A DNA stretch of 42,708 nt from contig CAJTZH010000013.1 of the NCBI GenBank assembly GCA_910584325.1, positions 1 to 42,708 of the forward strand, given 5' to 3'. The notes below the pieces were generated by a model. That model was not told the origin of the DNA. It saw only the letters and a list, made by a program, of their open reading frames with translations, and searched no databases. The position numbers were made by a program, and so were the translations under genes. The stretch comes from an uncultured Lachnospiraceae bacterium (GTDB lineage: Bacteria; Bacillota; Clostridia; Lachnospirales; Lachnospiraceae). Numbering within the stretch: position 1 is the stretch's first letter; the number at the start of each line of letters is the position of its first letter. Of the stretch, positions 24,386-33,465 are shown in pieces.

Positions 24386-27241
24386 ATGGCAAAGCAGAAA
24401 ATAGAGTATGATAAAAGCAGGCAATTTATTCGAATCAGAGGGGCAAACGAACATAATCTGAAGGATTTGTCAGTTGATATTCCGCGTAATGAACTGGTTG
24501 TTCTGACAGGACTCAGCGGTTCCGGAAAATCATCGCTGGCATTTGACACGATTTACGCAGAGGGGCAGAGGCGGTATATGGAGTCGCTTTCCTCCTATGC
24601 GAGAATGTTTTTGGGGCAGATGGAGAAACCAAACGTCGAGAGTATTGAAGGGCTTTCTCCGGCAATTTCGATTGACCAGAAATCTACAAACCGTAATCCT
24701 CGTTCTACTGTGGGGACGGTGACTGAGATTTATGATTATATGCGTCTTTTGTATGCGCGAATCGGGATTCCGCATTGTCCGAACTGCGGAAGGGAGATTA
24801 AGAAGCAGACGATAGACCAGATTGTAGACCAGCTGATGGCGCTGCCGGAGCGTACCAGGATACAACTGATGGCACCGGTGGTGCGTGGTAGAAAGGGCGA
24901 ACACGCAAAATTATTTGAACAGGTCAAGAGAAGCGGATTTGTACGTGTGCGTGTTGACGATAATATTTACGAGCTGTCGGAAGAGATTAAACTGGACAAA
25001 AATAGAAAACACAATATTGACGTGATTGTAGACAGAGTTGCAATTAAGGAAGGAATTGAGAGACGGCTTACTGACTCTATCGAAACGATTATGAAACTTG
25101 CCGAGGGTCAGATGGTGGTGGATGTCGTTGACGGAAAGGAGCTGAATTTCAGCCAGAGTTTTGCCTGTCCGGACTGCGGTATCAGTGTTTCTGAAGTGGA
25201 GCCGAGAAGTTTTTCATTTAACAATCCGTTCGGAGCCTGCCCGGAATGTTTTGGTCTGGGATATAAGATGGAGTTTGATATCAGGCTGATGATACCGGAT
25301 GAGACATTGAGTATTGATGACGGCGCCATTGTCGTTATGGGGTGGCAGTCTGTAACCGATAAGGGAAGTTACACAAGAGCGGTTATGGAAGCGCTTGCAA
25401 ACGAGTATCAGTTTTCGCTTGCCACACCGTTTGGCGAGTATCCGCCGCAGATCCGCAATCTGATTATTCACGGAACAGACGGACGCCCGGTCAAGGTACA
25501 CTACAAAGGACAGCGTGGAGAAGGCGTATATGACGTTACTTTTGAGGGGTTAATCCGCAATGTCGAACGCCGGTACCGCGAGACTGCTTCTGATGGAACA
25601 AAGCAGGAATATGAGTCATTTATGCGGATTACGCCGTGCAAGGAGTGTAAAGGGAAACGTTTGAAGAAGGATTCCCTTGCGGTAACGGTAGCAGATAAAA
25701 ACATTTATGATATGACAGTAATGTCAATTCGTAATTTAGCGTCATTTTTAAATGATTTGGAACTTACGAAGAGGCAGGAAGTCATTGGAGGGCAGATTCT
25801 CAAAGAGATTAGGGGAAGAATCGGTTTTTTGATGGATGTGGGACTGGATTATTTGAGTCTTGCCAGAGCGACAGGTACACTGTCCGGAGGCGAGGCACAG
25901 CGTATCCGTCTCGCGACTCAGATTGGCTCGGGGCTGGTCGGCGTTGCGTATATTCTGGACGAGCCGAGTATCGGTCTTCATCAGCGGGATAACGATAAGC
26001 TGCTCAATACACTGACACATTTGCGAGACCTCGGAAATACGCTGATTGTGGTGGAGCATGATGAAGATACTATGCTGGCGGCGGATTACATTGTCGATAT
26101 CGGACCTGGAGCGGGCGAACACGGCGGAAAAGTCGTGGCAACGGGCACGGCGCGGGAGATTATGGATAATCCTGATTCTGTTACCGGTGCGTATTTGAGC
26201 GGTAAGATTAAAATACCTGTGCCGAAGCAGAGAAGAAAACCGGCAGGATTTATTAAAGTCCGCGGCGCAAGGGAGAATAATTTAAAAAATATTGATGTGG
26301 AGATTCCGCTGGGAGTGTTTACCTGTGTGACAGGCGTTTCCGGATCGGGTAAGAGTTCGCTTGTCAATGAGATAGTCTATAAGCATCTGGTGAAAGACCT
26401 GAACAGGGCAAGGACGATTGCAGGTGACCATGACGGCATCGACGGTATTGAACAGCTTGATAAAGTGATTGCCATCGACCAGTCGCCTATCGGAAGAACA
26501 CCGCGCTCCAATCCGGCGACTTATACGGGTGTATTTGACCAGATTCGTGATTTGTTTGCCGGTACAGTGGATGCCAAGACAAGGGGGTATCAAAAAGGAA
26601 GATTTTCTTTCAACGTCAAAGGCGGCAGGTGTGAAGCCTGTTCGGGCGACGGAATTATTAAGATTGAGATGCACTTCCTGCCGGATGTATATGTGCCTTG
26701 CGAGGTCTGCCAGGGTAAGCGTTATAACCGGGAAACGCTGGAAGTAAAATATAAAGATAAAAGTATTTTTGATGTGCTGGATATGACGGTGGAGGAAGCG
26801 GTAAAATTTTTTGAAAACGTACCGTCTGTAAAGCGCAAAATTGAGACGTTAAACGACGTAGGACTGTCCTATATCAAACTGGGTCAGCCGTCTACGGAAT
26901 TATCCGGCGGTGAGGCGCAGCGGATTAAACTTGCCACGGAACTAAGTAAGCGCAGTACGGGAAAAACAATATATATTCTGGACGAACCGACTACGGGGCT
27001 GCATTTTGCTGATGTTCATAAACTGGTGGAAATCTTGCAGAAACTGGCGGAAGGCGGGAATACGGTTGTGGTCATCGAACATAATCTGGATGTAATTAAG
27101 ACGGCAGATTATATTATCGATATGGGACCGGAAGGCGGAGACCGCGGGGGAACGGTCATTGCCAAAGGAACACCGGAGGAGATAGCAAAAGTAAAAAAAT
27201 CTTATACCGGACAATATTTAAAGAAATATTTGGATAAGTGA
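24386..27241 (+). CDS. uvrA: Excinuclease ABC subunit A
   Basis: A 951-residue damage-recognition ATPase that loads UvrB on lesions. Two ABC modules are present: the first Walker A GLSGSGKSS near residue 32, the second GVSGSGKSS near residue 649, with LSGGEAQRI signatures in both. Zinc-binding cysteine pairs are found in CPNCGRE, the CPDCG and CPECFG region and the second-half CEACSGDG/CEVCQGKRYN module, and INxRP-type residues around them are intact. Length matches the family. The ATG follows an AAGGAAAAGG-type site, 15 bases after uvrB, so it is co-transcribed. Its stop coincides with the start of the next gene's promoter. Confidence 0.97.
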   Translation: MAKQKIEYDKSRQFIRIRGANEHNLKDLSVDIPRNELVVLTGLSGSGKSSLAFDTIYAEGQRRYMESLSSYARMFLGQMEKPNVESIEGLSPAISIDQKSTNRNPRSTVGTVTEIYDYMRLLYARIGIPHCPNCGREIKKQTIDQIVDQLMALPERTRIQLMAPVVRGRKGEHAKLFEQVKRSGFVRVRVDDNIYELSEEIKLDKNRKHNIDVIVDRVAIKEGIERRLTDSIETIMKLAEGQMVVDVVDGKELNFSQSFACPDCGISVSEVEPRSFSFNNPFGACPECFGLGYKMEFDIRLMIPDETLSIDDGAIVVMGWQSVTDKGSYTRAVMEALANEYQFSLATPFGEYPPQIRNLIIHGTDGRPVKVHYKGQRGEGVYDVTFEGLIRNVERRYRETASDGTKQEYESFMRITPCKECKGKRLKKDSLAVTVADKNIYDMTVMSIRNLASFLNDLELTKRQEVIGGQILKEIRGRIGFLMDVGLDYLSLARATGTLSGGEAQRIRLATQIGSGLVGVAYILDEPSIGLHQRDNDKLLNTLTHLRDLGNTLIVVEHDEDTMLAADYIVDIGPGAGEHGGKVVATGTAREIMDNPDSVTGAYLSGKIKIPVPKQRRKPAGFIKVRGARENNLKNIDVEIPLGVFTCVTGVSGSGKSSLVNEIVYKHLVKDLNRARTIAGDHDGIDGIEQLDKVIAIDQSPIGRTPRSNPATYTGVFDQIRDLFAGTVDAKTRGYQKGRFSFNVKGGRCEACSGDGIIKIEMHFLPDVYVPCEVCQGKRYNRETLEVKYKDKSIFDVLDMTVEEAVKFFENVPSVKRKIETLNDVGLSYIKLGQPSTELSGGEAQRIKLATELSKRSTGKTIYILDEPTTGLHFADVHKLVEILQKLAEGGNTVVVIEHNLDVIKTADYIIDMGPEGGDRGGTVIAKGTPEEIAKVKKSYTGQYLKKYLDK

Positions 27242-27270
27242 TTGTTGTAATCCAAAGTTTCATGTATAAT
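27242..27270 (+). promoter_or_regulatory. Predicted promoter of the glycosyltransferase pair
   Basis: TTGTTG (27242-27247), 17 bp, perfect TATAAT (27265-27270), 34 bases before the ATG; it begins at the base after the uvrA stop codon. Confidence 0.7.
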
Positions 27271-27303
27271 AAAACATTATGCGTTATTTAAAGGAGCAGC
27301 CCA

Positions 27304-28038
27304 ATGAGTAAATATGCAGTTGTCATGCCGGCGGCAAACGAGGAGAAAACAATTGAATCTACCATAGAAAGCATTATGGCGTACGACGGTGAACCGCTGC
27401 ACTTATATATTGTCATTGACAAATATTCCAAAGATGCGACGGAGGAAATTATCCGCAACGCCATGAAGATGTATGACAGACTTCATCTTGTGTTTTATAA
27501 AGAGGCAAGAGGTGTTGCCACCTGCTATTTATATGGTTTCAAGGTTGCCATTGAGGAAGGTGCGGATTTTATTATTGAGATGGACGCCGGAGGAAGTCAT
27601 AATGTGGCGGATTTGTCCAAGTTTATTGAAAAATTGAAAGAAGGCTATGACTGTGTCTGGGGCTCCCGTTTCATGAAGGGCGGCGGTGTAAAGGATTTGC
27701 CTGCCTACCGTTTATTTTTAAGCAGGGGAGGTACGCTGCTTTCCAATATTGTTCTCGGAACACGCTTAAAAGATATGACAAGCGGATATGAGGCGTTTCG
27801 TGCCGATGTGTTAAAAGGGCTTGATTTGGATAAATTTTTATCGACGGGACATATGTATCAGACGGAAATGCGCTACTATTGCAGAAACGAGAAATCAGTG
27901 GAAGTGCCTATCGTATATGTTGGTTCCGATACCGGGCTGAAGTTCAAATCTGTCACGGAAGCATTGGATATTCTGTTTCGTTTGAGACAGTATGAGAAAT
28001 TGGTACGGAAAGAAAAGGGAGAACCGGATGAAGGTTAA
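27304..28038 (+). CDS. GT2-family glycosyltransferase (polyprenol-phosphate mannosyltransferase-like)
   Basis: A 244-residue cytoplasmic GT-A glycosyltransferase resembling dolichol-/polyprenol-phosphate mannose synthases. Marks: MPAANEEKTIESTIESI near the start (nucleotide-sugar binding), VIDKYSKDAT, the GSRFMKGGG segment near 119-127 and YEAFRADVL. Where DPM-type enzymes usually have a DAD(G/L) metal-binding motif it reads MDAGGSHN (Asp94-Ala-Gly-Gly), so the second acid is lost. There are no membrane segments. The ATG follows AAAGGAGC. Its last 11 bases overlap the FAD oxidoreductase, so the two are translated together and probably serve the same surface-glycan or lipid-linked sugar step; donor and acceptor unknown. 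Confidence 0.85.
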   Translation: MSKYAVVMPAANEEKTIESTIESIMAYDGEPLHLYIVIDKYSKDATEEIIRNAMKMYDRLHLVFYKEARGVATCYLYGFKVAIEEGADFIIEMDAGGSHNVADLSKFIEKLKEGYDCVWGSRFMKGGGVKDLPAYRLFLSRGGTLLSNIVLGTRLKDMTSGYEAFRADVLKGLDLDKFLSTGHMYQTEMRYYCRNEKSVEVPIVYVGSDTGLKFKSVTEALDILFRLRQYEKLVRKEKGEPDEG

Positions 28039-29233
28039 GTTTTTGATATTAGGCGCGGGAGCAGCGGGCTTAACGTTTGCCAGTGTATTGAAAAAGCAGG
28101 GAGTGACGGATTTCCTTGTTTTGGAGAAGGAAACGGAGGCAGGCGGGCTTTGCAGGAGCCGTATGGTAGACGGCAGTGAGCTTGATATCGGCGGAGGACA
28201 TTTTCTGGATGTAAGAAGACCGGAAGTCGTTGATTTTATATTTGAATATATGCCGCGGGATGAATGGAATGTGTTTGAACGTGATTCCCGCATTGAAATT
28301 CACGGAACACAGATAGGACATCCTTTTGAGGCGAATATCTGGCAGCTGCCAAGAGAACTGCAGCAGATGTATCTGGCATCAATAAAAGAAGCAGGATGTA
28401 ATAACGGTGTTCAACAGCCATTTAAGTTTACGGAATGGCTTCGCTGGAAACTTGGGGACGCCATAACGGATAACTATATGCTGCCCTACAACCGCAAGCT
28501 GTATGGAGATAATCTCGATAAGCTGGGAACGTACTGGCTGGAGAAGCTTCCGAATGTTTCCTATGAAGAGACGCTTTTAAGCTGCCGGGAGCGCAAACCG
28601 TACGGAACACAGCCGGGACACGCGCAATTTTATTATCCGAAACGGTATGGGTTTGGAGAAGTGTTCCGCAGAATGGCGGCAGAGCTGGGAGAGCGGATTT
28701 TATATGATACGCCGGTCACAAAGCTCAATGTGGAAACAAGAACGGTTAATGATATATATGAAGCGGAATATATTATATTGACTGTTCCATGGACCAATGT
28801 TGACAGGTTAGAGGGAATGCCGGAAGAGATTTTGGCACAGCGCTCAAAGTTATTGCACACGTCGGTTTATGTGGATTATTTTGCAGAGAAGGCAGATACA
28901 AAAGCGCACTGGATTTATTATCCGGATGAGCAAACGGTATATCACCGTATTTTGTTCCGGCAGAATTTTCTTGAACATGCAAAGGGATTTTGGACGGAAA
29001 CGAGAGCGCAGCGAAGGGAAAAATCGGAATTTTGTTCGGAGTATTCGTATAAAAACGACTATGCGTATCCGTTAAATACGATAGGTAAGAACGAAGCAGT
29101 TTCCCAAATTTTGGATTTTTGCAAAAAAAACCAGATAACCGGTCTGGGAAGATGGGGAGAATGGCAGCATTTTAACGCCGATGTGGTAATTTCGCGTTCC
29201 ATACGGTTAGCAAAACAATATAGTACAGTTTAA
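28028..29233 (+). CDS. FAD-dependent oxidoreductase, UGM/protoporphyrinogen-oxidase-like
   Basis: A 401-residue flavoprotein. The dinucleotide fold is at the N-terminus: GAGAAG at 9-14, a Glu at the end of the second strand (LVLEKE), then GGLCRS and the GGGHFLD motif, as in amine oxidases, protoporphyrinogen oxidases and UDP-galactopyranose mutases. It is not a good match for a classic galactopyranose mutase, and no heme genes are near, so the reaction is unknown. The C-terminus, GLGRWGEWQHFNADVVISRS, is typical of surface-sugar-linked members. The ATG at 28028 follows AGGGAG and overlaps the glycosyltransferase by 11 bases. Confidence 0.78.
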   Translation: MKVKFLILGAGAAGLTFASVLKKQGVTDFLVLEKETEAGGLCRSRMVDGSELDIGGGHFLDVRRPEVVDFIFEYMPRDEWNVFERDSRIEIHGTQIGHPFEANIWQLPRELQQMYLASIKEAGCNNGVQQPFKFTEWLRWKLGDAITDNYMLPYNRKLYGDNLDKLGTYWLEKLPNVSYEETLLSCRERKPYGTQPGHAQFYYPKRYGFGEVFRRMAAELGERILYDTPVTKLNVETRTVNDIYEAEYIILTVPWTNVDRLEGMPEEILAQRSKLLHTSVYVDYFAEKADTKAHWIYYPDEQTVYHRILFRQNFLEHAKGFWTETRAQRREKSEFCSEYSYKNDYAYPLNTIGKNEAVSQILDFCKKNQITGLGRWGEWQHFNADVVISRSIRLAKQYSTV

Positions 29234-29263
29234 TAATTTTTTTTGCTATAAATGCTCTGACAC

Positions 29264-29292
29264 TTGACAAATATTCAATCCGATAGTATTAT
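29264..29292 (+). promoter_or_regulatory. Predicted strong promoter of livK
   Basis: A consensus TTGACA (29264-29269), 17 bp, TATTAT (29287-29292), 38 bases before the ATG. It is the only perfect -35 I find in the window. Confidence 0.75.
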
Positions 29293-29330
29293 TTGTTATC
29301 AAAAGCCGACAAGGCAAAGGAGGAATATTT

Positions 29331-30572
29331 ATGAGAAAGAGTTTTAAAAAGGCAGTGTCACTTGCGGTTGCAGCAATGATGACATTGACAATGGCTGCAT
29401 GCGGCAGTCCAAGTACATCAAACGACCCGACGCAGAATGCCGGTACAACGGCAGCGGGTGCAACAGAAAATTCCGGTACAACAGCGGCAGGAGGAACAGA
29501 AAAATCTACATTTAAAATTGGTATTATCGGACCGTTGACAGGCGATGCGGCAATCTATGGCGAGAATGTAGTAAACGCAGCGCAGATTGCGGTTGATGAA
29601 ATTAATGCGGCAGGCGGTGTAAACGGTTTTATGCTGGAGATTAACGCCCAGGATGACGAGCATGATGCGGAGAAGTCCGTTAATGCCTATAATTCTGTAA
29701 AGGACTGGGGCGCTCAGATGATTCTCGGAAGTGTTACTTCCGTACCTTGTATCGCGGTAACAGAGAAGACAAAGGCTGATAATATGTTCCAGCTCACACC
29801 TTCCGGTTCTGCAGTAGAATGCGCGAAGTATGCAAATAACTTCCGTGTATGTTTCTCCGACCCTGACCAGGGCGCGGCAAGTGCAAGATATATCGGTGAA
29901 AATAATCTCGGAACAAAAGTTGCTGTAATTTATGACAGTTCAACTGTTTATTCAACAGGTATTTACGAGAGTTTCGTACAGGGCGCGGCAAATCAGAAGT
30001 TTGAAATTGTTGCGGCAGAGGCATTTACTGCGGACAACGCAACAGATTTCTCCGTACAGCTTCAGAAGGCAAAGGATTCAGGCGCGGATCTTGTATTCCT
30101 TCCGATTTATTATCAGGCTGCTTCTCTGATTCTGGCGCAGGCAAACAGTATGGGATATGCGCCTGTATTCTTTGGCGTTGACGGTATGGACGGAATTCTT
30201 AGTGTTGAGAATTTTGACAAGTCTCTGGCAGAGGGCGTTATGTTATTAACACCGTTTGCGGCTGACGCGAAAGATGATTTGACGGTGAAGTTTGTTACGA
30301 CATATCAGCAGAGACATAACAACGCAATTCCGAACCAGTTTGCAGCCGATGCATACGACGGAGTTTACGCGCTGAAGGCAGCTCTTGAGAAAGCAGGTGC
30401 GACACCGGATATGAGTGTATCAGACCTTTGTGAGGCGCTGAAAAAGGCAATGCTTGAAATCAGTATCGACGGTCTGACCGGCGCAGGCATCACATGGAAT
30501 GAAGCAGGCGAACCAAATAAAGAGCCTAAGGCAGTTAAGATTGTTGACGGTGTTTATGTGTCAATGGATTAA
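29331..30572 (+). CDS. livK: Branched-chain amino-acid binding lipoprotein
   Basis: A 413-residue solute-binding lipoprotein of the LivJ/LivK family. The signal peptide ends in a lipobox (MAAC, Cys24), so the protein is anchored to the outer face of the membrane. A low-complexity linker of about 40 residues (near-repeats of GTTAAG-TE) follows, then a type I periplasmic-binding fold starting at FKIGIIGPLTGDAA with the usual VNGFMLEI and QFAADAYDGVYAL elements. It would catch leucine, isoleucine, valine or related compounds and pass them to LivHM. Codon use and the consensus promoter suggest high expression. Spacing to its AAAGGAGG site is ideal. A terminator separates it from livH. Confidence 0.92.
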   Translation: MRKSFKKAVSLAVAAMMTLTMAACGSPSTSNDPTQNAGTTAAGATENSGTTAAGGTEKSTFKIGIIGPLTGDAAIYGENVVNAAQIAVDEINAAGGVNGFMLEINAQDDEHDAEKSVNAYNSVKDWGAQMILGSVTSVPCIAVTEKTKADNMFQLTPSGSAVECAKYANNFRVCFSDPDQGAASARYIGENNLGTKVAVIYDSSTVYSTGIYESFVQGAANQKFEIVAAEAFTADNATDFSVQLQKAKDSGADLVFLPIYYQAASLILAQANSMGYAPVFFGVDGMDGILSVENFDKSLAEGVMLLTPFAADAKDDLTVKFVTTYQQRHNNAIPNQFAADAYDGVYALKAALEKAGATPDMSVSDLCEALKKAMLEISIDGLTGAGITWNEAGEPNKEPKAVKIVDGVYVSMD

Positions 30573-30585
30573 TTTTTGAGCTGAA

Positions 30586-30616
30586 GGGGGTTACCGTAAA
30601 GGTAGCCTCCTTTTTT
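30586..30616 (+). terminator. Intrinsic terminator between livK and livH
   Basis: A 10-bp stem with two G-T pairs (30586-30595 with 30601-30610), 5-base loop and six T residues. It ends the livK transcript and probably allows more binding protein than permease. Confidence 0.78.
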
Positions 30617-30639
30617 CGTTGAATCAGGAAATATTAATC

Positions 30640-30668
30640 TTGCCTGAAAGCGTGCAATCTGATATACT
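30640..30668 (+). promoter_or_regulatory. Predicted promoter of livHMGF
   Basis: TTGCCT (30640-30645), 17 bp, TATACT (30663-30668), 54 bases before livH. Confidence 0.6.
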
Positions 30669-30722
30669 TTTAGAAGTATTTTCGGTAAATTCGTATGTTT
30701 ATTGATATAAAGGGAGGAAGTT

Positions 30723-31607
30723 ATGAGTTTTATTACGTATTTGATTAACGGTATCAGTCTGGGAAGCGTATACGCGCTGATTGCGCTGGGATATACCATG
30801 GTTTACGGTATTGCGAAGATGTTGAATTTTGCTCATGGCGACGTCATTATGATTGGCGCGTTTACAACATATTCGCTGTGCAGTACCATGGGTCTTCCAC
30901 CGGTTGTGGGCGTGGCTGCGTCCGTAATTGTATGTACAGTACTCGGCATCCTGATTGAGAAGATTGCATATAAGCCTTTAAGGAAGGCATCTTCACCACT
31001 GGCTGTTCTGATTACGGCAATCGGCGTCAGTTATCTGTTGCAGAATTTAGCGCTTTTGATGTTCGGCGCTAACGCAAAGAGTTTCACGTCCGTGGTATCG
31101 GTGGCGCCGCTAACGCTTGCGGGAGGGCAGATTAAGATTTCCGGTGAAACGATAGTAACCATTTTAAGCTGTATTTTTATTATGATACTGTTGATGTTGT
31201 TTATTAATAAGACAAAGGCAGGACAAGGTATGCTAGCAGTTGCTGAGGATAAAGGCGCGGCGCAGCTTATGGGTATTAACGTCAATGCTACAATCAGTCT
31301 GACATTTGCCATTGGTTCGGCGCTGGCTGCCATTGCAGGCGTGCTCTTGTGTTCTGCGTATCCGTCGCTGACTCCGTATACAGGTTCTATGCCGGGTATT
31401 AAGGCGTTTGTTGCAGCCGTATTTGGCGGTATCGGTTCCATTCCGGGAGCATTTATCGGCGGTATTTTGCTAGGAATTATTGAAATTTTAGGCAAGGCAT
31501 ATATTTCGTCACAAATGGCGGACGCGATAGTGTTTGGCGTGTTGATTGTGGTGCTGCTTGTGAAACCGACGGGGCTTCTCGGGAAAAATATACAGGAAAA
31601 GGTCTAA
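30723..31607 (+). CDS. livH: Branched-chain amino-acid ABC permease LivH
   Basis: A 294-residue permease with about eight hydrophobic helices, one half of the membrane channel for branched-chain amino acids. The LivH signature is clear: FITYLINGISLGSVYALIALGYTMVYG at the start, then LNFAHGD, the EKIAYKPLRK loop near 78-88 and a C-terminal GGIGSIPGAFIGGILLG motif that contacts the ATPases. AGGGAGG precedes the ATG. livM follows after 15 bases. Confidence 0.95.
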   Translation: MSFITYLINGISLGSVYALIALGYTMVYGIAKMLNFAHGDVIMIGAFTTYSLCSTMGLPPVVGVAASVIVCTVLGILIEKIAYKPLRKASSPLAVLITAIGVSYLLQNLALLMFGANAKSFTSVVSVAPLTLAGGQIKISGETIVTILSCIFIMILLMLFINKTKAGQGMLAVAEDKGAAQLMGINVNATISLTFAIGSALAAIAGVLLCSAYPSLTPYTGSMPGIKAFVAAVFGGIGSIPGAFIGGILLGIIEILGKAYISSQMADAIVFGVLIVVLLVKPTGLLGKNIQEKV

Positions 31608-31622
31608 GGGGGCGATTACGAT

Positions 31623-32693
31623 ATGAAAAAGTTTAAACTTTCAAAAACGTTGAAAAGCAGTCTGCTGACATACGGCTTGGTTATTTTCGCGTATGTTTTA
31701 ATGCAGATTTTGATATCAGGCGGACATGTCAGCAGCCTTATGCAGGGTCTTCTGGTGCCGCTTTGTGTTTATGCAATACTAGCGGTGTCGCTGAACCTTA
31801 CGGTTGGTATTCTCGGTGAATTAAGTCTTGGTCATGCCGGTTTTATGTGTGTCGGAGCATTTGCGAGTGCATTTTTTTCCAAATGCGTACAGGATAGTAT
31901 TGAAAATTCATTTATCCGTTTTACGCTGGCAATCATGATCGGTGCGTTGGCTGCGGGAGCCGCAGGAATTATCATCGGAATCCCGGTGCTTCGTCTGAAA
32001 GGGGATTACCTTGCCATTGTTACGCTGGCATTTGGTGAAATTATAAAGAATCTTGTCAACATCCTTTATGTGGGAAAAGACGAGAGCGGATTTCATATTT
32101 CATTTAAAAGTTCGCTTGATTTGAATATGAGTCCCAACGGCGTGCAGATTATAAAAGGTGCGCAGGGAATTACCGGTACGCCCAACGATTCCACATTTAC
32201 TATAGGAATTGTTTTATTGCTGATTACATTATTTATTGTATTGAATTTGATTCATTCCAGAGACGGACGTGCGATTATGGCGATACGTGACAATGTAATT
32301 GCGGCAGAATCCGTGGGAATTAACATAACAAAATATAAATTAATGGCTTTTTCTGTGTCAGCGGCGCTCGCAGGCGTTGCGGGCGTACTGTATGCCCATA
32401 ATATCTCAACCTTAACGGCGCTTCCGAAGAATTTCGGATACAATATGTCCATTTTGATTCTGGTGTTTGTGGTTTTGGGCGGAATAGGAAATATCAGAGG
32501 CTCCATTATTTCCGCGGTAGTATTAACACTGCTTCCAGAGCTGCTCAGGGGACTGAATAATTATCGTATGCTCATTTATGCCGTTGTTCTGATTGTAATG
32601 ATGCTGTTTAACTGGGCTCCGGCATGTATTGGGTGGAGAGAGAAGATTTTTGGCGGATTAAGAAAGAAAAAAAACACAAAGGAGGCTGCATGA
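31623..32693 (+). CDS. livM: Branched-chain amino-acid ABC permease LivM
   Basis: A 356-residue permease, the partner of LivH. Hydrophobic helices fill most of the protein. LivM marks are the LAVSLNLTVGILGELSLGHAGF segment (about 57-78), PVLRLKGDYLAIVTLAFGEII (about 121-141), and GGIGNIRGSIISA near the end, a coupling motif for the ATPases. The N-terminus is basic and short. The ATG follows AAGGGGGCG. The stop codon is one base before the livG start. Confidence 0.95.
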   Translation: MKKFKLSKTLKSSLLTYGLVIFAYVLMQILISGGHVSSLMQGLLVPLCVYAILAVSLNLTVGILGELSLGHAGFMCVGAFASAFFSKCVQDSIENSFIRFTLAIMIGALAAGAAGIIIGIPVLRLKGDYLAIVTLAFGEIIKNLVNILYVGKDESGFHISFKSSLDLNMSPNGVQIIKGAQGITGTPNDSTFTIGIVLLLITLFIVLNLIHSRDGRAIMAIRDNVIAAESVGINITKYKLMAFSVSAALAGVAGVLYAHNISTLTALPKNFGYNMSILILVFVVLGGIGNIRGSIISAVVLTLLPELLRGLNNYRMLIYAVVLIVMMLFNWAPACIGWREKIFGGLRKKKNTKEAA

Positions 32694-32694
32694 T

Positions 32695-33453
32695 ATGGCA
32701 ATGTTAGAAGTTAAGAATTTAGGCATTTCCTTCGGCGGACTCCGTGCGGTGGATGAATTTAACATTCAGATTGAGGAAGGACAGTTGTACGGACTGATTG
32801 GACCAAACGGCGCAGGTAAAACAACGATTTTTAATCTCCTTACAGGCGTTTATAAGCCGACGGACGGTTCGATTCATCTTGACGGAAACGATATAACGAG
32901 GAAAAGGACAATTGATATTAACCGCGCAGGCGTGGCGAGAACATTTCAGAATATTCGTCTGTTTAAGGAATTAACGGTTGCGGAGAATGTAAAGGTGGGA
33001 CTTCATAATCACCTGCATTATAATACATTTGAGGGAATATTTCGTCTGCCGAAGTATTACAAAATAGAAAAGCAGATGACAAAGGAAGCGCTGGAGCTTT
33101 TGAAAGTGTTTGAGCTGGATGCGGACATGGATACGCTTGCTGAAAATCTTCCATACGGAAAACAGAGAAAGCTGGAGATTGCGCGGGCGCTTGCGACAAA
33201 GCCAAAGCTGCTTTTGCTGGATGAGCCTGCCGCGGGCATGAATCCGAATGAAACCATAGAATTGATGAAGACAATCCAGTTTGTGCGGGAGCATTTTAAG
33301 ATGACAATTCTTTTGATTGAACATGATATGAAGCTTGTATCGGGAATTTGTGAGGAATTGACGGTGCTGAATTTCGGAAAGGTTCTGGCGCAGGGCAAAA
33401 CAACGGATGTGCTGAACAATCCGGAAGTTATTAAAGCATATCTGGGAGAATAG
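32695..33453 (+). CDS. livG: Branched-chain amino-acid ABC ATPase LivG
   Basis: A 252-residue ATPase of the LivG type. Walker A is GPNGAGKT, Walker B LLLLDEPAAGMNPNE, with a YGKQRKLEIARALA signature (the LivG variant of LSGGQ) and the switch His in LIEHDMKLV. The long insertion between the Q-loop (TFQNIRLFKELT) and signature is typical of LivG. The ATG follows AGGAGG, which lies in the last codons of livM. It begins with the same MAMLEVKNL residues as livF. Confidence 0.95.
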   Translation: MAMLEVKNLGISFGGLRAVDEFNIQIEEGQLYGLIGPNGAGKTTIFNLLTGVYKPTDGSIHLDGNDITRKRTIDINRAGVARTFQNIRLFKELTVAENVKVGLHNHLHYNTFEGIFRLPKYYKIEKQMTKEALELLKVFELDADMDTLAENLPYGKQRKLEIARALATKPKLLLLDEPAAGMNPNETIELMKTIQFVREHFKMTILLIEHDMKLVSGICEELTVLNFGKVLAQGKTTDVLNNPEVIKAYLGE

Positions 33454-33465
33454 GAGGAACATATC

